Shown here in pieces: positions 25,101 to 37,026 of a DNA stretch of 43,722 nt. Source of the DNA: Rhizomucor pusillus (lineage: Eukaryota > Mucoromycota > Mucoromycetes > Mucorales > Lichtheimiaceae); the NCBI GenBank assembly GCA_900175165.2, contig FWWN02000240.1, forward strand, positions 1 through 43,722. Direction: 5' to 3'. Under the pieces are notes generated by a model that worked only from the letters and a program-made list of their open reading frames with translations, did not search any database and had not been told where the DNA came from. Both the position numbers and the translations under genes were made by a program. The stretch's first letter is position 1. Every line of letters starts with the position of its first letter.

Positions 25101-28100
25101 ACAGCCCAAAGCTCCCAGCCTAGCAGCTTGCAGACTACATCCAGCAAGCCCGTTACAATTTCTCCCTTGGGTCGCATTGACATCGATGATGATAAGCAGA
25201 CATTGTGGCATAATTACACAGGTTTCCTTGCATCGTTGGGCGGATGCTGTCTTGCCTCGGATAACCAGCAAATGACGGATGATCCACGCAGGAGTTTGAC
25301 GCCTAGCGAGCCAGCAGTGATGGTGGACAAGTTTATCTCTGAGATGGTAAACTTGCTAGTCTCTGAGAATGTTGTTATGCGCGAAGCTGTCAAGGAGACG
25401 CTCGGCACCGATCTCTCGCCCGCTCTTTATTCGATTCTATTCCGGCACCTTGAAGCGGTCATGTCGAGGGCATTCGATGCAGATGGAGAGGCCGTCTATG
25501 GGATGAGAAACACACTGTTTGTTGAGGAAGCAGTGCTAGTGCTAAAATTGATCTTGGGTCGACTGAATGATCCGAGCGACTGTTTACTAAACATCGACTT
25601 TGGAGCACTGATGCAGCAATTTGCCCGATATCTAAATAAGCTCCCCAACAACGTTGCAACATTGAGGATCAAGACAAAGATGTGTAGTCTTGTGGAGGCA
25701 TTGATGGAAAAGAAGGAGCAAATTATCGTGCGAGATGAAATGCGTCTACGAAACAAGCTCTTGGAAATTATGGTCGAGTGGACGAGCGATTTTGGCCTGG
25801 TATGGATAATGAAGCTTAATCTTATGACAGCAGCTCTAACTACTGCACAAACAAAAATATATATAGAAGACTGATTCTAGGAGTGTATCAAGCGGTCAAG
25901 ATGCCTCTCAGACTGAAAAGTTGCATAGGAAACTGGACCAGGCATGCCTCAAGGCCATTGTAGCGCTTTTGCATCAACTGCCGCTTCAATCATCAGAACC
26001 TGTGCGTGATGCCGATAGCAACCAAGTCAAGAGTAGACTCTTTTACAAGTACTTTACATTTTTCCTCAAGTTGTTGAATAGATGCCGCCTTACCGAGGTA
26101 GGCAAGGAGTAATTGACATTTGACTCTGGTTTACTAACGAATATCGTATAGATGGAAGGTTCAGCTGCCGTTGTGCGGAATAACAGCAATGGCAAGGAAG
26201 TTGTAGCTTCATCCAAAACATCCGAGAGCTATCTGGACCTTGCGCCGCTCAAAGACTATACCATTCTTGCCATGTCCAATCTACTCAGTGCGAATGTGGA
26301 TGCAGGTCTGAAATACTCGCTGGCAATGGGCTACCACGAAGATACCCGGACACGCACTGCGTTTATGCAGGTCTTGACAAATATCCTGAACCAGGGCACA
26401 GAGTTTGAAACATTGGCTGAAAATGTCATGACGGATCGGTATGAAAAACTGATCGATGTAAGTGTCCTTCTATACATGCATGTAAAAGATGTGGGGTTTC
26501 TAGATGGATATAACTGTATCCAATAGATGATTGTGGATGCGGATCTGGAGGTAGCAATGTCCCTGTGCGATGTTTGTCCTGCCGCCGACTCTGCAGGCGT
26601 TGCCGAGACCCTGCTTTTATGCTTTGAATCACGAAATAAGGTCATGCAGCTCTTGAAAGCATTTATTGAAAAGGAAGTTGCATCTACAGGTAGATATATG
26701 CCTCCCTTCTTTATATTGGCCTGCGTCCACGTAAATCGAGATGCTAACATAGACCTGATGCAGAGCAAGAAGCGACCCTGTTTCGAAGCACGACAATGGG
26801 AACGCGGTTGCTGTCTATCTATGCGAAAATGGTGTGTGTCGACTATATGCGTATCACGCTTCAACCCGCTATGAACGCCATCAATGAACTCCCAGACGAT
26901 CAAACTACGTGGGAGTTGGATCCCCAGAAACTGAGCCCGAATGAAGATCTTGCAAAGAACAAGCAGAATGTTATCCGCGCGACAGAAATCCTGCTCAATG
27001 CCATTTGTTCCTCTGCATCAAATGCACCTAAGTAAGAAACTGCGCAGAGATGGTTCACCCGAGAACTTGATTTCTGATTTTGTTGTATACACAGGGCTTT
27101 CCGCGAAGAATTATCGCTGATAGCAGATGCAGTGTGCAAGCGATTTTCAGAAGCCAAGAACACTGCCGTTGGTGGATTTGTGTTTTTACGCTTGTTTGGA
27201 CCAGCCATTGTGACACCGGACAGCATTGGATTTCCCAAGTCAGCAACCCCGAGAAACAAGAATGTGCGCAAGCTGCAGCTGCAAGCGACACGTGTAATGC
27301 AGAATTTGGCAAACAATGTACTTTTTGGCGCCAAGGAAACGCATATGATTGTGCTGAACGACTTTTTGACGGACAATATTTACAAAGTGACTAGCTTCTT
27401 GCGCGAGATATCGACGTACAATGGTCCTTCTGTAAGCAACGAGAACGAAGGCACGATGCGCATGGATCAAAAAGGTTACATGAAGCTCCATCGCTACCTG
27501 TTTGAAAACCTGGAGCGTATGTCACGAGATCTAGCCAGTCGCAAGGTTAAGGGTGGCATTGATACGCAAATGCTGCTTGAACGCAAAAAGACATTGGATC
27601 GCCTGTCAAACTTACTCGCTCAACTTGGACGCCCTACAGACGTCGCCCAGACAGAAACCATCTTATCCCGCAACTATGCGATTACAAATAACAATCACCA
27701 CTACAGTGAATTTATCCGACGCAATTGTCACCGGGACCTATCGGCTATAAGTTCTCTCAACATTTTTTACTGCCGCGGAACATCCCGTGGTGGAAGACCT
27801 GTATTCTACTTTGTCACGCGTTACATTGAAACCGAATCGTTTGATTTTGAGCTTTTAATTTATTACATGCTACGGGTAAATATGGATTATAGAAGTGGCA
27901 CGTTGACGAGCTGTTAATTGATGTAATTTGCACTGCAGGTTTTGGAGCCGCATTTGAACAGACCGTTTGAGCTAATGTTCGATCTGACGCAGTTCAGCTC
28001 GTCGTGTGAAATACCCACACATTGGCTGAACCAATTCTTCCAGCTGATTTTCAGCGAAATGAACGATTATCTGGTCACGCTGTATCTGTATAATCCAAAC

Positions 28101-31100
28101 TGGCATCTGCAGAACTATTTAAAGAGGGTCTCCCGGCTCATCATTAACAAGCTCATCAAGCGTGCGGTATTTGCAGTATCTTTAGCTGAACTGCACGATA
28201 AGATTGCACCAAATGAAATCCATCTTCCGAAGGAAACTGGTGAGTTGCATAAAGATACCTGAGCTGCGCAGCGATAATATCTAATAGACGTTATACAGTT
28301 GACTTGGAAAAGGCGCCTAGTACAACCTTTTTCCCGGTGACCAAAGTTCAAAACTTGAAATCGTCCGTGCCGGTCACTCTGAAAATTAGCCAAGAACATA
28401 TCCAGATAATTACTGCAAGTATACAACCGACTTTTAAGCGAGCTACGGCAATTAATGTATTGTATAGGTACGAAAACAAGAAATCTATTTCAATTTACAG
28501 ACAGTTTTGAACGATGTATACCATATTTCCGAGATCGACGATATGACTCCGTTAGCCTCGAAACACGGAAGTGGCGGCGACTTTAGCATAAAGTGTCATC
28601 ACGGAAAGCAGTCGATGGTTTTGAGCGCATCCAAGCGTGATGCTATTTTAGCGGTAATTATGAATGATTTGAAGTTTTGTTTTCGTGCTCGCAGGTGAGC
28701 TAACGTATACACGTACATACAGCTACTGCGATATAACAAGAATCGATTTGAAGCGTCTCAACCCGGCAGCATGAACGAACGAGCGATCCGACCAAATGAT
28801 GTGCCTGGCCGTCTCCTGAACATGTCCCTGCTAAATATCGGCAGCGACGATCCAAACTTACGACTTGCTGCATACAATTTGTTGTACTCGTTATCGCTCA
28901 CATTTAGGTTCGATGTCGGCAATCAATTGCTGAAAGCTAGAGGCAAGTATAGTGGCACTGCGCGATACTTAAGACGATACTTATCAAAGTTCTAGATTTA
29001 TGCATCCCTGCAAACAGCACGGAATTTATAGTCAATATCAGTGAAAGCCTGGCATCCACCGAGCAGCACTTGACGATTGAATTCTTGAACGAATGCCTTG
29101 TTGGGTTCAACAAGTCGAGCGAGCCAATGAGACAGCTTTGCTTGGATTACATGGCTCCCTGGCTACGAAACTTGGCTATCTTTGGTCGTAACATGACTGA
29201 TGACCAAAACAAGAACTTGGCAAAAACCAAGGAGGTTTTGCGCCTATTGATTGAACTGACAGTCAACCGTGTAGATGTAACTATCGTGAAATATCATGAT
29301 AGACGACAATGTGCGAGACTGATTAATCCGCGCCTTTTCATAAATAGATGTATAAACTCGTGCAGGCGAAAATCTGGCGTACACTTGCCAAGGTGGATGA
29401 TATGGTGAATCTTATCATTGATTCATTTGTACAATATTCGGTCGAGAACGGGCTGGGATCTGTCCAAGCAGAAGCAATGGCAGATACGATTGTCACCATG
29501 TCCAGCATAGCAGTGCGCGGCAAAGTGATTAGCAGAATGCGGAGAGTGATCCAGCGCACTTCGCTGCGACCTTGTCGAAACCTGACGGAGCATGCAGCCT
29601 GGACAGAGATTGCAGTTTTGCTTCGCTTTGTACTCATGTTATCGTTTAACCATAGCGGCCCGGGCAAACCGTACCTACCCGAAATATTCCACATTGTATC
29701 CTTGCTGGTCGGCACTGGGCCCACACTCATACGAGCCTCCGTCCACGAACTGGTCGTCAATATTATTCATACACTTTGCACAAGTATGCCTCTTGCAGAA
29801 GAAAACGTAAAGAAACTGCACTTTGTACTGGATGATGTGTGCGACAGCAAGAACCGCGTGTACTTTGGTCTCACAAAGCCGCACGCTAATGCATTTACCA
29901 TCACCCATGAGACAATGAACGATTATGCAGAAAGCGTCAACCTTTCATCGCTGGAAAGCATTATCCGTCTCTTGCTTGAAGCTCTGAGCATCGGTGCTCC
30001 GTCAATAGGTAAAATAGCAAGATAGATCACAAAACATTTCTGCTATTCTAAACCAAACATTATAGATGTTGCCAACATGTGGCGAGCGCGATGGATGGGT
30101 CTAGTGGCAAGTACAGCGTTCCAATTTAACCCTGCCATCCAGCCTCGTGCGTTTGTCGTACTAGGTTGTCTAGCCCAAGATGAGGTGGATGACGATTTAA
30201 TCTATCAGATCTTGGTGGCTCTACGAGGCGCGCTGGCGATTTTTAACGAGACTGACTCTAGTCTCATTGTCAGTATCATGATGTGTCTCAGCAACGTGAT
30301 TGACAACCTTTCTGCAGACTCGAGGTACCTGCGACCGCTATTCTGGCTTGCGATATCGCTTGTACAGATGAACCATCCTGCCACGTTTTCTCCGGCGGTC
30401 GAGTTTTTGCACGCAGTGTTGCGAGCGCTGGACGCACAAAAGCTCTTTATATCTCGACCCATGGTAGATGTCCTGATGGAAGCCCGGGCGCCGCTGAGCG
30501 ACATTGCACAGGAGCTCGATGCTGCAAGCGGTGTCAGTTTCGAGACGCACTTTTCTTTTGCAGTAGCTGGCGTACTGCTGAAAGGCATTAAACACAGCAA
30601 CCCCAAGGATTCAGTCTTCCAGTGTCTCACGACGTTTTTAGAAGTGGACTGCAAACGGTCCATGGAGCAGAATATTGTCGAGGCACGCACACTCGGATAT
30701 CTGGCTGGCCTGCTACCTATAGCTGCCAAGAGCAATACCCTGCGCGAATTGTTGAGGCTGGCAGGCATCAACGATGTCGACCTTGACAGTTTGGAGTTTG
30801 GTTCTGCATACGTGCGCATATTCGATACTCTGGAAATACCCGATAATACCACGGCACTGTTGCTCGTTTCTCTACTGGTAACTCTGCTCAACCACGCCGA
30901 GAGCGAGTCTGAGCGGCTATTCCTATACAGCTTCCTCGCAGAGGCTGCCGTTTCAATACCAGAAGTATTTGCGTTGGTGTAAGTAGACATGCTCTCCAAA
31001 GTATACAAGACGATGGCATCTCTGATTAATTTATGCTCCAGTTACGAGTCATTGCTACCGAAAATGAACCAGATTGTTATAAATGGTACCAACTTTGCGG

Positions 31101-31303
31101 TTATCGATGCTGTCAAGAACATTCTCATGACTGCATGCTCTGAGCCTGCATTCAATTACTCTATGAACCGACGGAGCCAGAGAGCATACCTTGAGGAACT
31201 CGGATTCTCTGCGTTGGGTGACCCGACGTTTGGTGCTGTCAAGACCAATGTATCTGCAAATGCACAACTAGCCAGCAAACTGCTGGAACGCATCACTGAA
31301 TAG
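22123..31303 (+). CDS. NF1/IRA: Neurofibromin/IRA Ras GTPase-activating protein, 2665 aa, 19 exons
   Basis: Exons 22123-22170, 22245-22308, 22377-22459, 22528-23532, 23588-24247, 24315-25799, 25870-26097, 26152-26457, 26527-26689, 26764-27031, 27095-27875, 27939-28239, 28299-28414, 28501-28653, 28723-28942, 28996-29276, 29348-30008, 30066-30978, 31042-31303 (7998 nt). It switches Ras off by stimulating GTP hydrolysis. The GAP domain (about 1310-1560) has arginine-finger motif T-L-F-R (about residue 1355) and F-L-R-L-F-G-P-A-I-V. It is followed by the Sec14-like lipid-binding (Y-C-R-G-T-S-R-G-G-R-P-V-F-Y) and PH-like module, then the long HEAT-like C-terminal half (A-Y-N-L-L; Q-P-R-A-F-V-V-L-G-C; Y-L-E-E-L-G-F). 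Neurofibromin domain order and size are kept. Introns at 28415-28500 and 28943-28995 are GC-AG. No disabling lesion found. Confidence 0.95.
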
Positions 31304-31460
31304 TATATAGACCATTATTTTCGTAATACATGCATACATTTTGTTGACAGTTTATTAATGAATAACTTGAGAATGGGAAGGAGGAAAAAATGGAATGTAA
31401 TGTACATGATGAAAAAAGATGGTGTCGTTGACAAGATATGCAGCTATCCAGTTTTTTCAT

Positions 31461-34084
31461 TTAGATTTCCACCTTGGCACGCTTTCGTCGTTCAAGATTT
31501 TCTTCTTTTGCAAAATCGCGGCCGGTTTTCTCGCGCAATGCATCAATGTTATCATCATCCTGAGCCCACTCTAGCACTAGGTGTCGTCCGTACAAGTGAA
31601 TACTGTTCATAGAGTCGTAGACATTTTGTGCTTCTTGGTGTGTCATGAAATCCAAAAATGCAAAACCTCGGTGACCGCCATTGAACTTTTTGGGTAATCG
31701 CAGAGACTTGAGTTTGCCATACGTGCTAAACAGTTCCTTGAGATCCTTTGATGTTGCCTCAAACGGTACGTTGCGCACAACGAGTTTTGTGGTATCTGAT
31801 TTGGAAGATTTGCTCTTGCTGCTGCTTGCGCCTGTGCCAGCCTTGTGGTGCGAGAATTTAAGCTGCAACGCATGACCGTCCAAAGTGTAGCCCTAGAGAA
31901 AAATTGCATGAACATGGGAGAGCTAGGATACAAATGACTCGACCAATCAAACATACCTGCATCGCTTTAAGTGCATTGGATGCATTCTCTTCAGAGTCAA
32001 ATTCTATAAAACCATAGCCCATACTCAACATTTTGCCTGGATGGTTAGGATCAGGCTTGACATTGATTCTTGATGAGCGATATCCTTTGATTCCCTCAAA
32101 CGCCTTTTTAAGGCCATCAGGTTTCGTAGCAAAGTTCAGATTCTTTACAAACAAGGTAGCAGTATCGGCATTGCCGGCATCGGTCTCTGAGCTCTCCAGT
32201 AGATCGCTGCTGGACAAGGCCACCTTGGGCTCGTCCTTGGTTTGTTCCTGCTGCTTTTGAGCATTTGGATCAAATTTGGTCTTGAAGAAACCACTGGGAG
32301 CCTTTTCAAGATACAGCAACGAGTCCTTGTATCGACGGTACGCCATGCTCTTGAATGCTGCTCGTGCTTCGCTAGGTTCCAGAAACTCGACTACGGCCAT
32401 GGTCTTGGCTGGCGGTACAAGCACCTAGAGAAATGATACAGTCAGTCAGAGTCAAAAAAGGCAGTGGGATCTTCCTTATCTTAGAAAACTCACCCGACCC
32501 AACTCTCCAAACTTTTTGAACAGATCTCGCATATCTTGCTCCATGGTGCCAAAGGGAACATTCTTGACAAGAATGACTGTATCGCTGCGCTCCTTTCTGC
32601 CGTTTGCATCGAGAATGATGCCATGACGTTCAAAAAACTCTTTGGTTTCGTTTACGATTTGTGTTTCTGCCAAAGCCAAGCGCACGGCCATGTTATCCGA
32701 CTCTGCATTGAGAATCTCGGCCTTTGTAACACCGAGTCGCTCTGCAATAGCTTCTACGACAGCATCGGCCTGTATACATGCGTGAGCAACACAGGCAGTT
32801 TTGATACTTTATATAATCAACTTACGCTCATGTACAAAGAGTTCCAGTTAAACTCGCTGCCTGCCAAATTCTTTCGCTTTTGCTCCTTTTCCTTCTTGAA
32901 CTTGCTCAATTTGATCCCGTTTGGACCAACGGGTTCTTCTTCGGGAGCTTGGGGTTTCTCCTTGGCAGGCAAGATGTGTAGTAATCGACCTAGGAAAGGT
33001 GAATTATCCAACTCCTTGTAGGCCTTGATGGCGTGCTCTGGCAGCAGATACAAGATGTAAGCGAATCCTTTTGGACGTTTCGTCTCTTTGGAGATTGGCA
33101 TGTGCACTTCAGAAAGCGGTCCGTATTTTGAGAACAAATCCTTGAGATCTTGCTCCGTACAGGCATATGCCAGGTTGCGTACAAACAATCGGCCGGTATC
33201 CTCAATCTGCTCCTCTGGACTCTTGAAACTCTCACCGTTTGCTGCCGACTCTCGCTGCTGTTCCTCCTCTGGTTTATCCTCATCCATGGGTTCCGCATCA
33301 GACGCACTGTCAACGTCACTGTCCTGATCCTGTATATTAAGCTTTTTCACGCCAGATGCCGTTATTTCCTGATCATAATCGCTTTCTTTCAAGACTGCCA
33401 GATCGTCATTTGTCCACGTTTTTCCCTTGGATCGAGACGTCATGACGTCTAGATATTCGCGCAGCTTGGGATCATTTTCGTCGGCGTGCAGTTTCTTTAT
33501 ATGTTCCTCAAGTTTCTTTTGCTTTTCTCGATAAGCGTCCGTTTCCACAACCTCGAACTCATTCTTCTTTTTATCTTGCTTTTCCTGCTGTTGCTCGTGG
33601 ACCTTTTGGTAAGCTGTCGATCCAGCGGAATACTTACTCCAGGGACGTGGCAGGCCGTCTGCACCTTTCTGCAACGAGTCTAGTCAACACAGATAATAAA
33701 GTATATACATTCGTTTGCTGTCACCTACGGGCAATGCCTTGCTGACTGATATTCTCGATGTATCGATGAAACTATTGTTGAAATACTCGATCGCTTCCTG
33801 CGCTGACTTTTCGTCCTTGTAACCGACAAAACCGAACCTCCGGGATTTGCCGTCACTGCAATTAGAAAGATCATTAAAACTAGATTCCAGCGGAAAGCTC
33901 AAGTGTCGATACTTGCCTCGTCCTCATTAGTTTTGCATCGGTCACTTGGCCTTTGGCGGCAAAGTGATCCTTGAGCTGCTCCTCGGTCAAGTATTTCGGT
34001 AGGTTTTTGACAATAATCCGAGACCTATTACGGAACGATGTTGGTAACGAAAATAAAAGTGCAAGTATGCCTAGATCCTTACAT
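31461..34084 (-). CDS. MRD1: MRD1/RBM19-type five-RRM ribosome biogenesis protein, 751 aa, 7 exons
   Basis: Coding exons on the minus strand: 34084-34083 (A-T of the start codon), 34024-33917, 33855-33729, 33668-32826, 32769-32494, 32424-31957, 31892-31461 (2256 nt). Mrd1 binds pre-rRNA and U3 regions and is needed for early 18S cleavages in the nucleolus. Five RRMs lie at about 2-78, 238-316, 424-490, 542-622 and 645-715, with RNP motifs such as I-I-V-K-N-L, L-F-V-R-N-L, V-I-L-V-K-N, L-F-V-K-N-L and L-V-V-R-N-V. A K/E-rich charged linker sits between RRM1 and RRM2, and the C-terminal [10 protein letters not shown] block is typical of Mrd1. The start ATG is split by intron 1 (AT|G). Intron 2 (33916-33856) is GC-AG. 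The gene converges on IRA with 157 nt between stop codons. Confidence 0.94.
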
Positions 34085-34661
34085 TCAGCGATCTAGATCA
34101 AGTGAGCAGATTAAAGCTGGCTTTTTTCCTTTCTGTTTTTTCAAAGCAGGACAAAACTCCGCATTCTTATGCGTCAAAAACGAGGTACCTGAAATGAGCG
34201 GATACAGGGTTTTTAAATTCAAATTCGCGCCTGAAAATCGAAAGATTTGTGGATATTACTTACTTGTAGTTTGGACAGAGAACAAGATCATTGAAATGAA
34301 CGATAAGACGAGAACCGCTCCTTTTCCTATAGCCAGTCCATTCCTCAGCCTTACAAATAACTTGAAGGCATTAGACGTAAACAATAGGAGCCAGAGAGAG
34401 CGCAAAGAGTGAGTCTCATTATGCAGGCTATTTTGAAGCTTTTTTGATGGAATGTAAGCATCGGCTGCAAACCTGGATCTGAAGACTCACAAATTGGAAC
34501 ATGAAAAAAGTATAGGCGTATTCATGTCGATTCCTTCACAAATCCTAAAGCGCAATATTACCATATCATACCACCGTCTAATGCGGTGTCGTGTCCCGAA
34601 ATGAACTGAAACCATCAAAAAAAAATGCAGGAAAGAAAAGAAGAGAAACAAAGAAAGAAAA

Positions 34662-34859
34662 ATGGCAAGGTACAGAAAAGAAACAAAATCGTGTTTCAGA
34701 TGTGATTCTATCAGTCATTCAATATCAACATTAAACGATTGTCCTTACCATGTCCAAACTCTGGAGGAGATCCTCGTATCACGATTTGGAAAGAAATTCA
34801 ACCGCTATACTCGCACAGTATCCCCTTCAGGCATTGCTGAAGAAGATTATCAAGAATAA
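34662..34859 (+). pseudogene. Relic ORF with a C2HC zinc-knuckle-like motif (65 codons)
   Basis: The 65-codon frame starts M-A-R-Y-R-K-E-T-K-S and carries C-F-R-C-x4-H-x7-C-P-Y-H. This resembles zinc knuckles found near fungal transposon proteins, although the spacing between His and the last Cys is longer than in the retroviral CX2CX4HX4C knuckle. It stands alone with no complete partner domain, so a fragment of a mobile-element protein is likely. It could also be chance. Confidence 0.35.
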
Positions 34860-35990
34860 CTACAACAGAGCATCCAGCAACTGTCATCTACTTTATACGG
34901 AACGTCGTTGTTCGATTGATGATCTTTGTTAATTTTTACGTTGTGGAGCACGCAGACGCTTTTCTATTCCATAAATTACGTCGTGATGAATATGGAAATA
35001 ACAAACAACAATTATAAAATGCCTAGCGACATCTGCGACTGTTTGGATTGCTTCAAAACGCAATATCCTTCAGCTATCTTTACGGAACCAAGTATTCGAG
35101 GATACCCGCATCCACTTGCTTCGGCATGTCAAACGCTGCAAATGTCGTATAGCAATATGATCGTCGAACACTTCCAGAACAGAAGGGAATAATTCATCAT
35201 ATTCAAGCTCCAAAGACTTATACCAAGTAAGGCTACATCACTGTTACGTCTCATCATAAGCATCTATGCTAACTGTTAAGCTGTAAAGAATATGTGGAAC
35301 AATTTTTGCACGCAAACTACCTAACGACTATACTTTACGAAGGTCTTGCGGGAGGCAATTTCATAATACCGGGGGAGCTACAAGCAGACTGTGATCTCGA
35401 CATCATCTTAGCGATATATACATACAAGTCTCGCTAAAAGACTATATTCCTGAACCCTGCACAACAACTGAAATGGCCGCAAATCCTGGAAGGTTCCTTC
35501 CTGCATTGCGTCTCATATTATCGCAGTATACATTGGAGCATGAGCAGGGAAACAAAAGACCTGCAAGACCTTGCCGAGATTACTTGCTCTGTTACCACAA
35601 ACATCACTCCATTGGCACTTTATTGATATTGGCGCACAAAGTTTGGCAACACTTTTTAGTATGAAAATGCTTTTAACACATCAAGAACTAACACGTTCAA
35701 TACTTTGCTGCGCTATTTAGCAGCGAAGAATGCATGCTCGTAAACATAATTACAACTTTGGCTTCCAATTAGCATTACCTTTCGCAAGATCTGCAAAAAG
35801 CCGCGAGGTAAACTTGGAACTTCTCGATACTATTTCATGATCAGAAAGTAAATATGTCGAAAGCTCAAAAGGTTTTGATCTGCATTGATATTTTTTCGTA
35901 ATTATACAAGGCAATAGTCTCTTATACGTTAAACACCGGCGTATGGAATGCCATTGCTACTGCAACCGTGCTAAATCATTATATTATTAT

Positions 35991-36318
35991 CTTTGACTTA
36001 TCTTTCTCCATGTCCGTTCAGATCCATTTTCTCTTGCAAATTGCACCTGACAAGAAATACACTTTTTGTACGACATGAAATGGTACATGTCATAAATATA
36101 ATAGTAACAATGCTTCAAGCCATCAGATTATTACCGTTACAACAATGTTTCAGGCGTTGCATAGCAATGATATCCATGGTTAACGCTCAGGAACAAAACG
36201 AAGTCACATATAGCTCATGTTGAAAAGTGCTAAATATAATCATTATTATTTACTGCTTCGATTGTTGACGCAGTCATACTCTGTAATTGCTTTTGATTTA
36301 TCTTTCGCCATGTCCCGT
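35991..36318. repeat. Imperfect direct repeats spaced 300 bp
   Basis: About 27 bases at 35991-36017 (TTTGACTTATCTTTCTCC core) recur with few changes at 36291-36318 (TTTGATTTATCTTTCGCC core). Both continue with ATGTCC. The origin is unknown; they could be remnants of terminal or subterminal repeats of an element. Confidence 0.5.
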
Positions 36319-36441
36319 TTTTGCTAGGGTGCAAAAATGGCATTGATCAAGCCATGCGGGATTCTAAAAAGGAAAAACAAAACGCCGAGATCAAAAATTT
36401 TAAAAAAAATTGACAAACCGAAGGCCAAATTGTAAGTCAAG

Positions 36442-36515
36442 TAGCTGAGGGTAGTTTCGATCTACCGACCTTTGGGTTATGAGCCCAACGCGCTAATCCA
36501 CTGCGCCACTCAGCT
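36442..36515 (-). tRNA. Initiator tRNA-Met (anticodon CAU)
   Basis: A 74-nt minus-strand cloverleaf: acceptor AGCTGAG/CTCAGCT (A1:U72 pair), D stem GCGC/GCGC, anticodon stem TTGGG/CCCAA with loop CTCATAA, T arm GGTAG-ATCGAAA-CTACC, discriminator A. The A1:U72 pair, three consecutive G:C pairs at the base of the anticodon stem and the AUCGAAA T-loop (A54, A60) identify a eukaryotic initiator rather than an elongator tRNA. A TTTTTTTT run about 30-40 nt downstream is the probable Pol III terminator. Confidence 0.95.
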
Positions 36516-37026
36516 CAAGGACTGCTTGTTCGGGTCAAATAAAATACATGAGCATGAGCTGAAATCAAAATTTCAGCCTATTCCAGTACATAAAACATTG
36601 TTGCCCAACGCGGCGTGCCGCGCTGTCGCGCGACACGGCGCATTTAGTTATATCTTTTGTGTATCTTTTTTGCAGGCAAACGCCTTTATACCCTTTATAC
36701 CCTTTATACCTTACACTGCAAAGCCGACCTTATAAATCAGTATGCAAAAGTACAAAATTGTTGATCGCTTTGGCAAATACCGCCGCCATAGACAGACACG
36801 CAAACACGTTCGCGAATACTTGATCTTGTCAATGGATCTATCCCCAGTTCGTTAAGTAATTCAAACGTCTTTCAATTGAGGTGGCCAGCAACAGGCAATT
36901 TAGATCTTTCCCATTCAAGGGTGCTTGGAATCAACGCACAATCCAGGCTACAGCACTCCTGAGCATTCGAGGTATATTCTTCTTTATACCGGTATAATAA
37001 GCCATTGAGTTAAAAGTCAAGCGAAC
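36516..37026. other. Intergenic between tRNA-iMet and the MULE relic
   Basis: Holds a GC-rich patch near 36608-36645 and the 9-bp tandem repeat listed separately. No gene or clear terminal inverted repeat recognised. Confidence 0.5.
36683..36709. repeat. Tandem repeat (CCTTTATAC)x3
   Basis: Three perfect head-to-tail nine-base units, in AT-rich intergenic sequence next to tRNA-iMet. Confidence 0.85.

Larger units (their letters stand above)
34085..36441. other. Intergenic with unassigned relic ORFs
   Basis: Contains the MRD1 leader and promoter, then AT-rich sequence. Short plus-strand frames at 34662-34859, 34926-35192 and about 35280-35660 look like fragments of decayed coding sequence. 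Only the first has a recognisable motif (a zinc knuckle, listed separately). No intact gene seen. Confidence 0.45.

Noticed and set aside
28654..28722. Tempting IRA donor at 28692 (GTGAGC)
   Set aside because: It gives the wrong frame. The donor at 28654 with the acceptor at 28722 matches neurofibromin.
34038..34412. 124-codon plus-strand ORF opposite the MRD1 leader
   Set aside because: It overlaps MRD1 intron 1 and the leader in antisense; low-complexity, no known domain.
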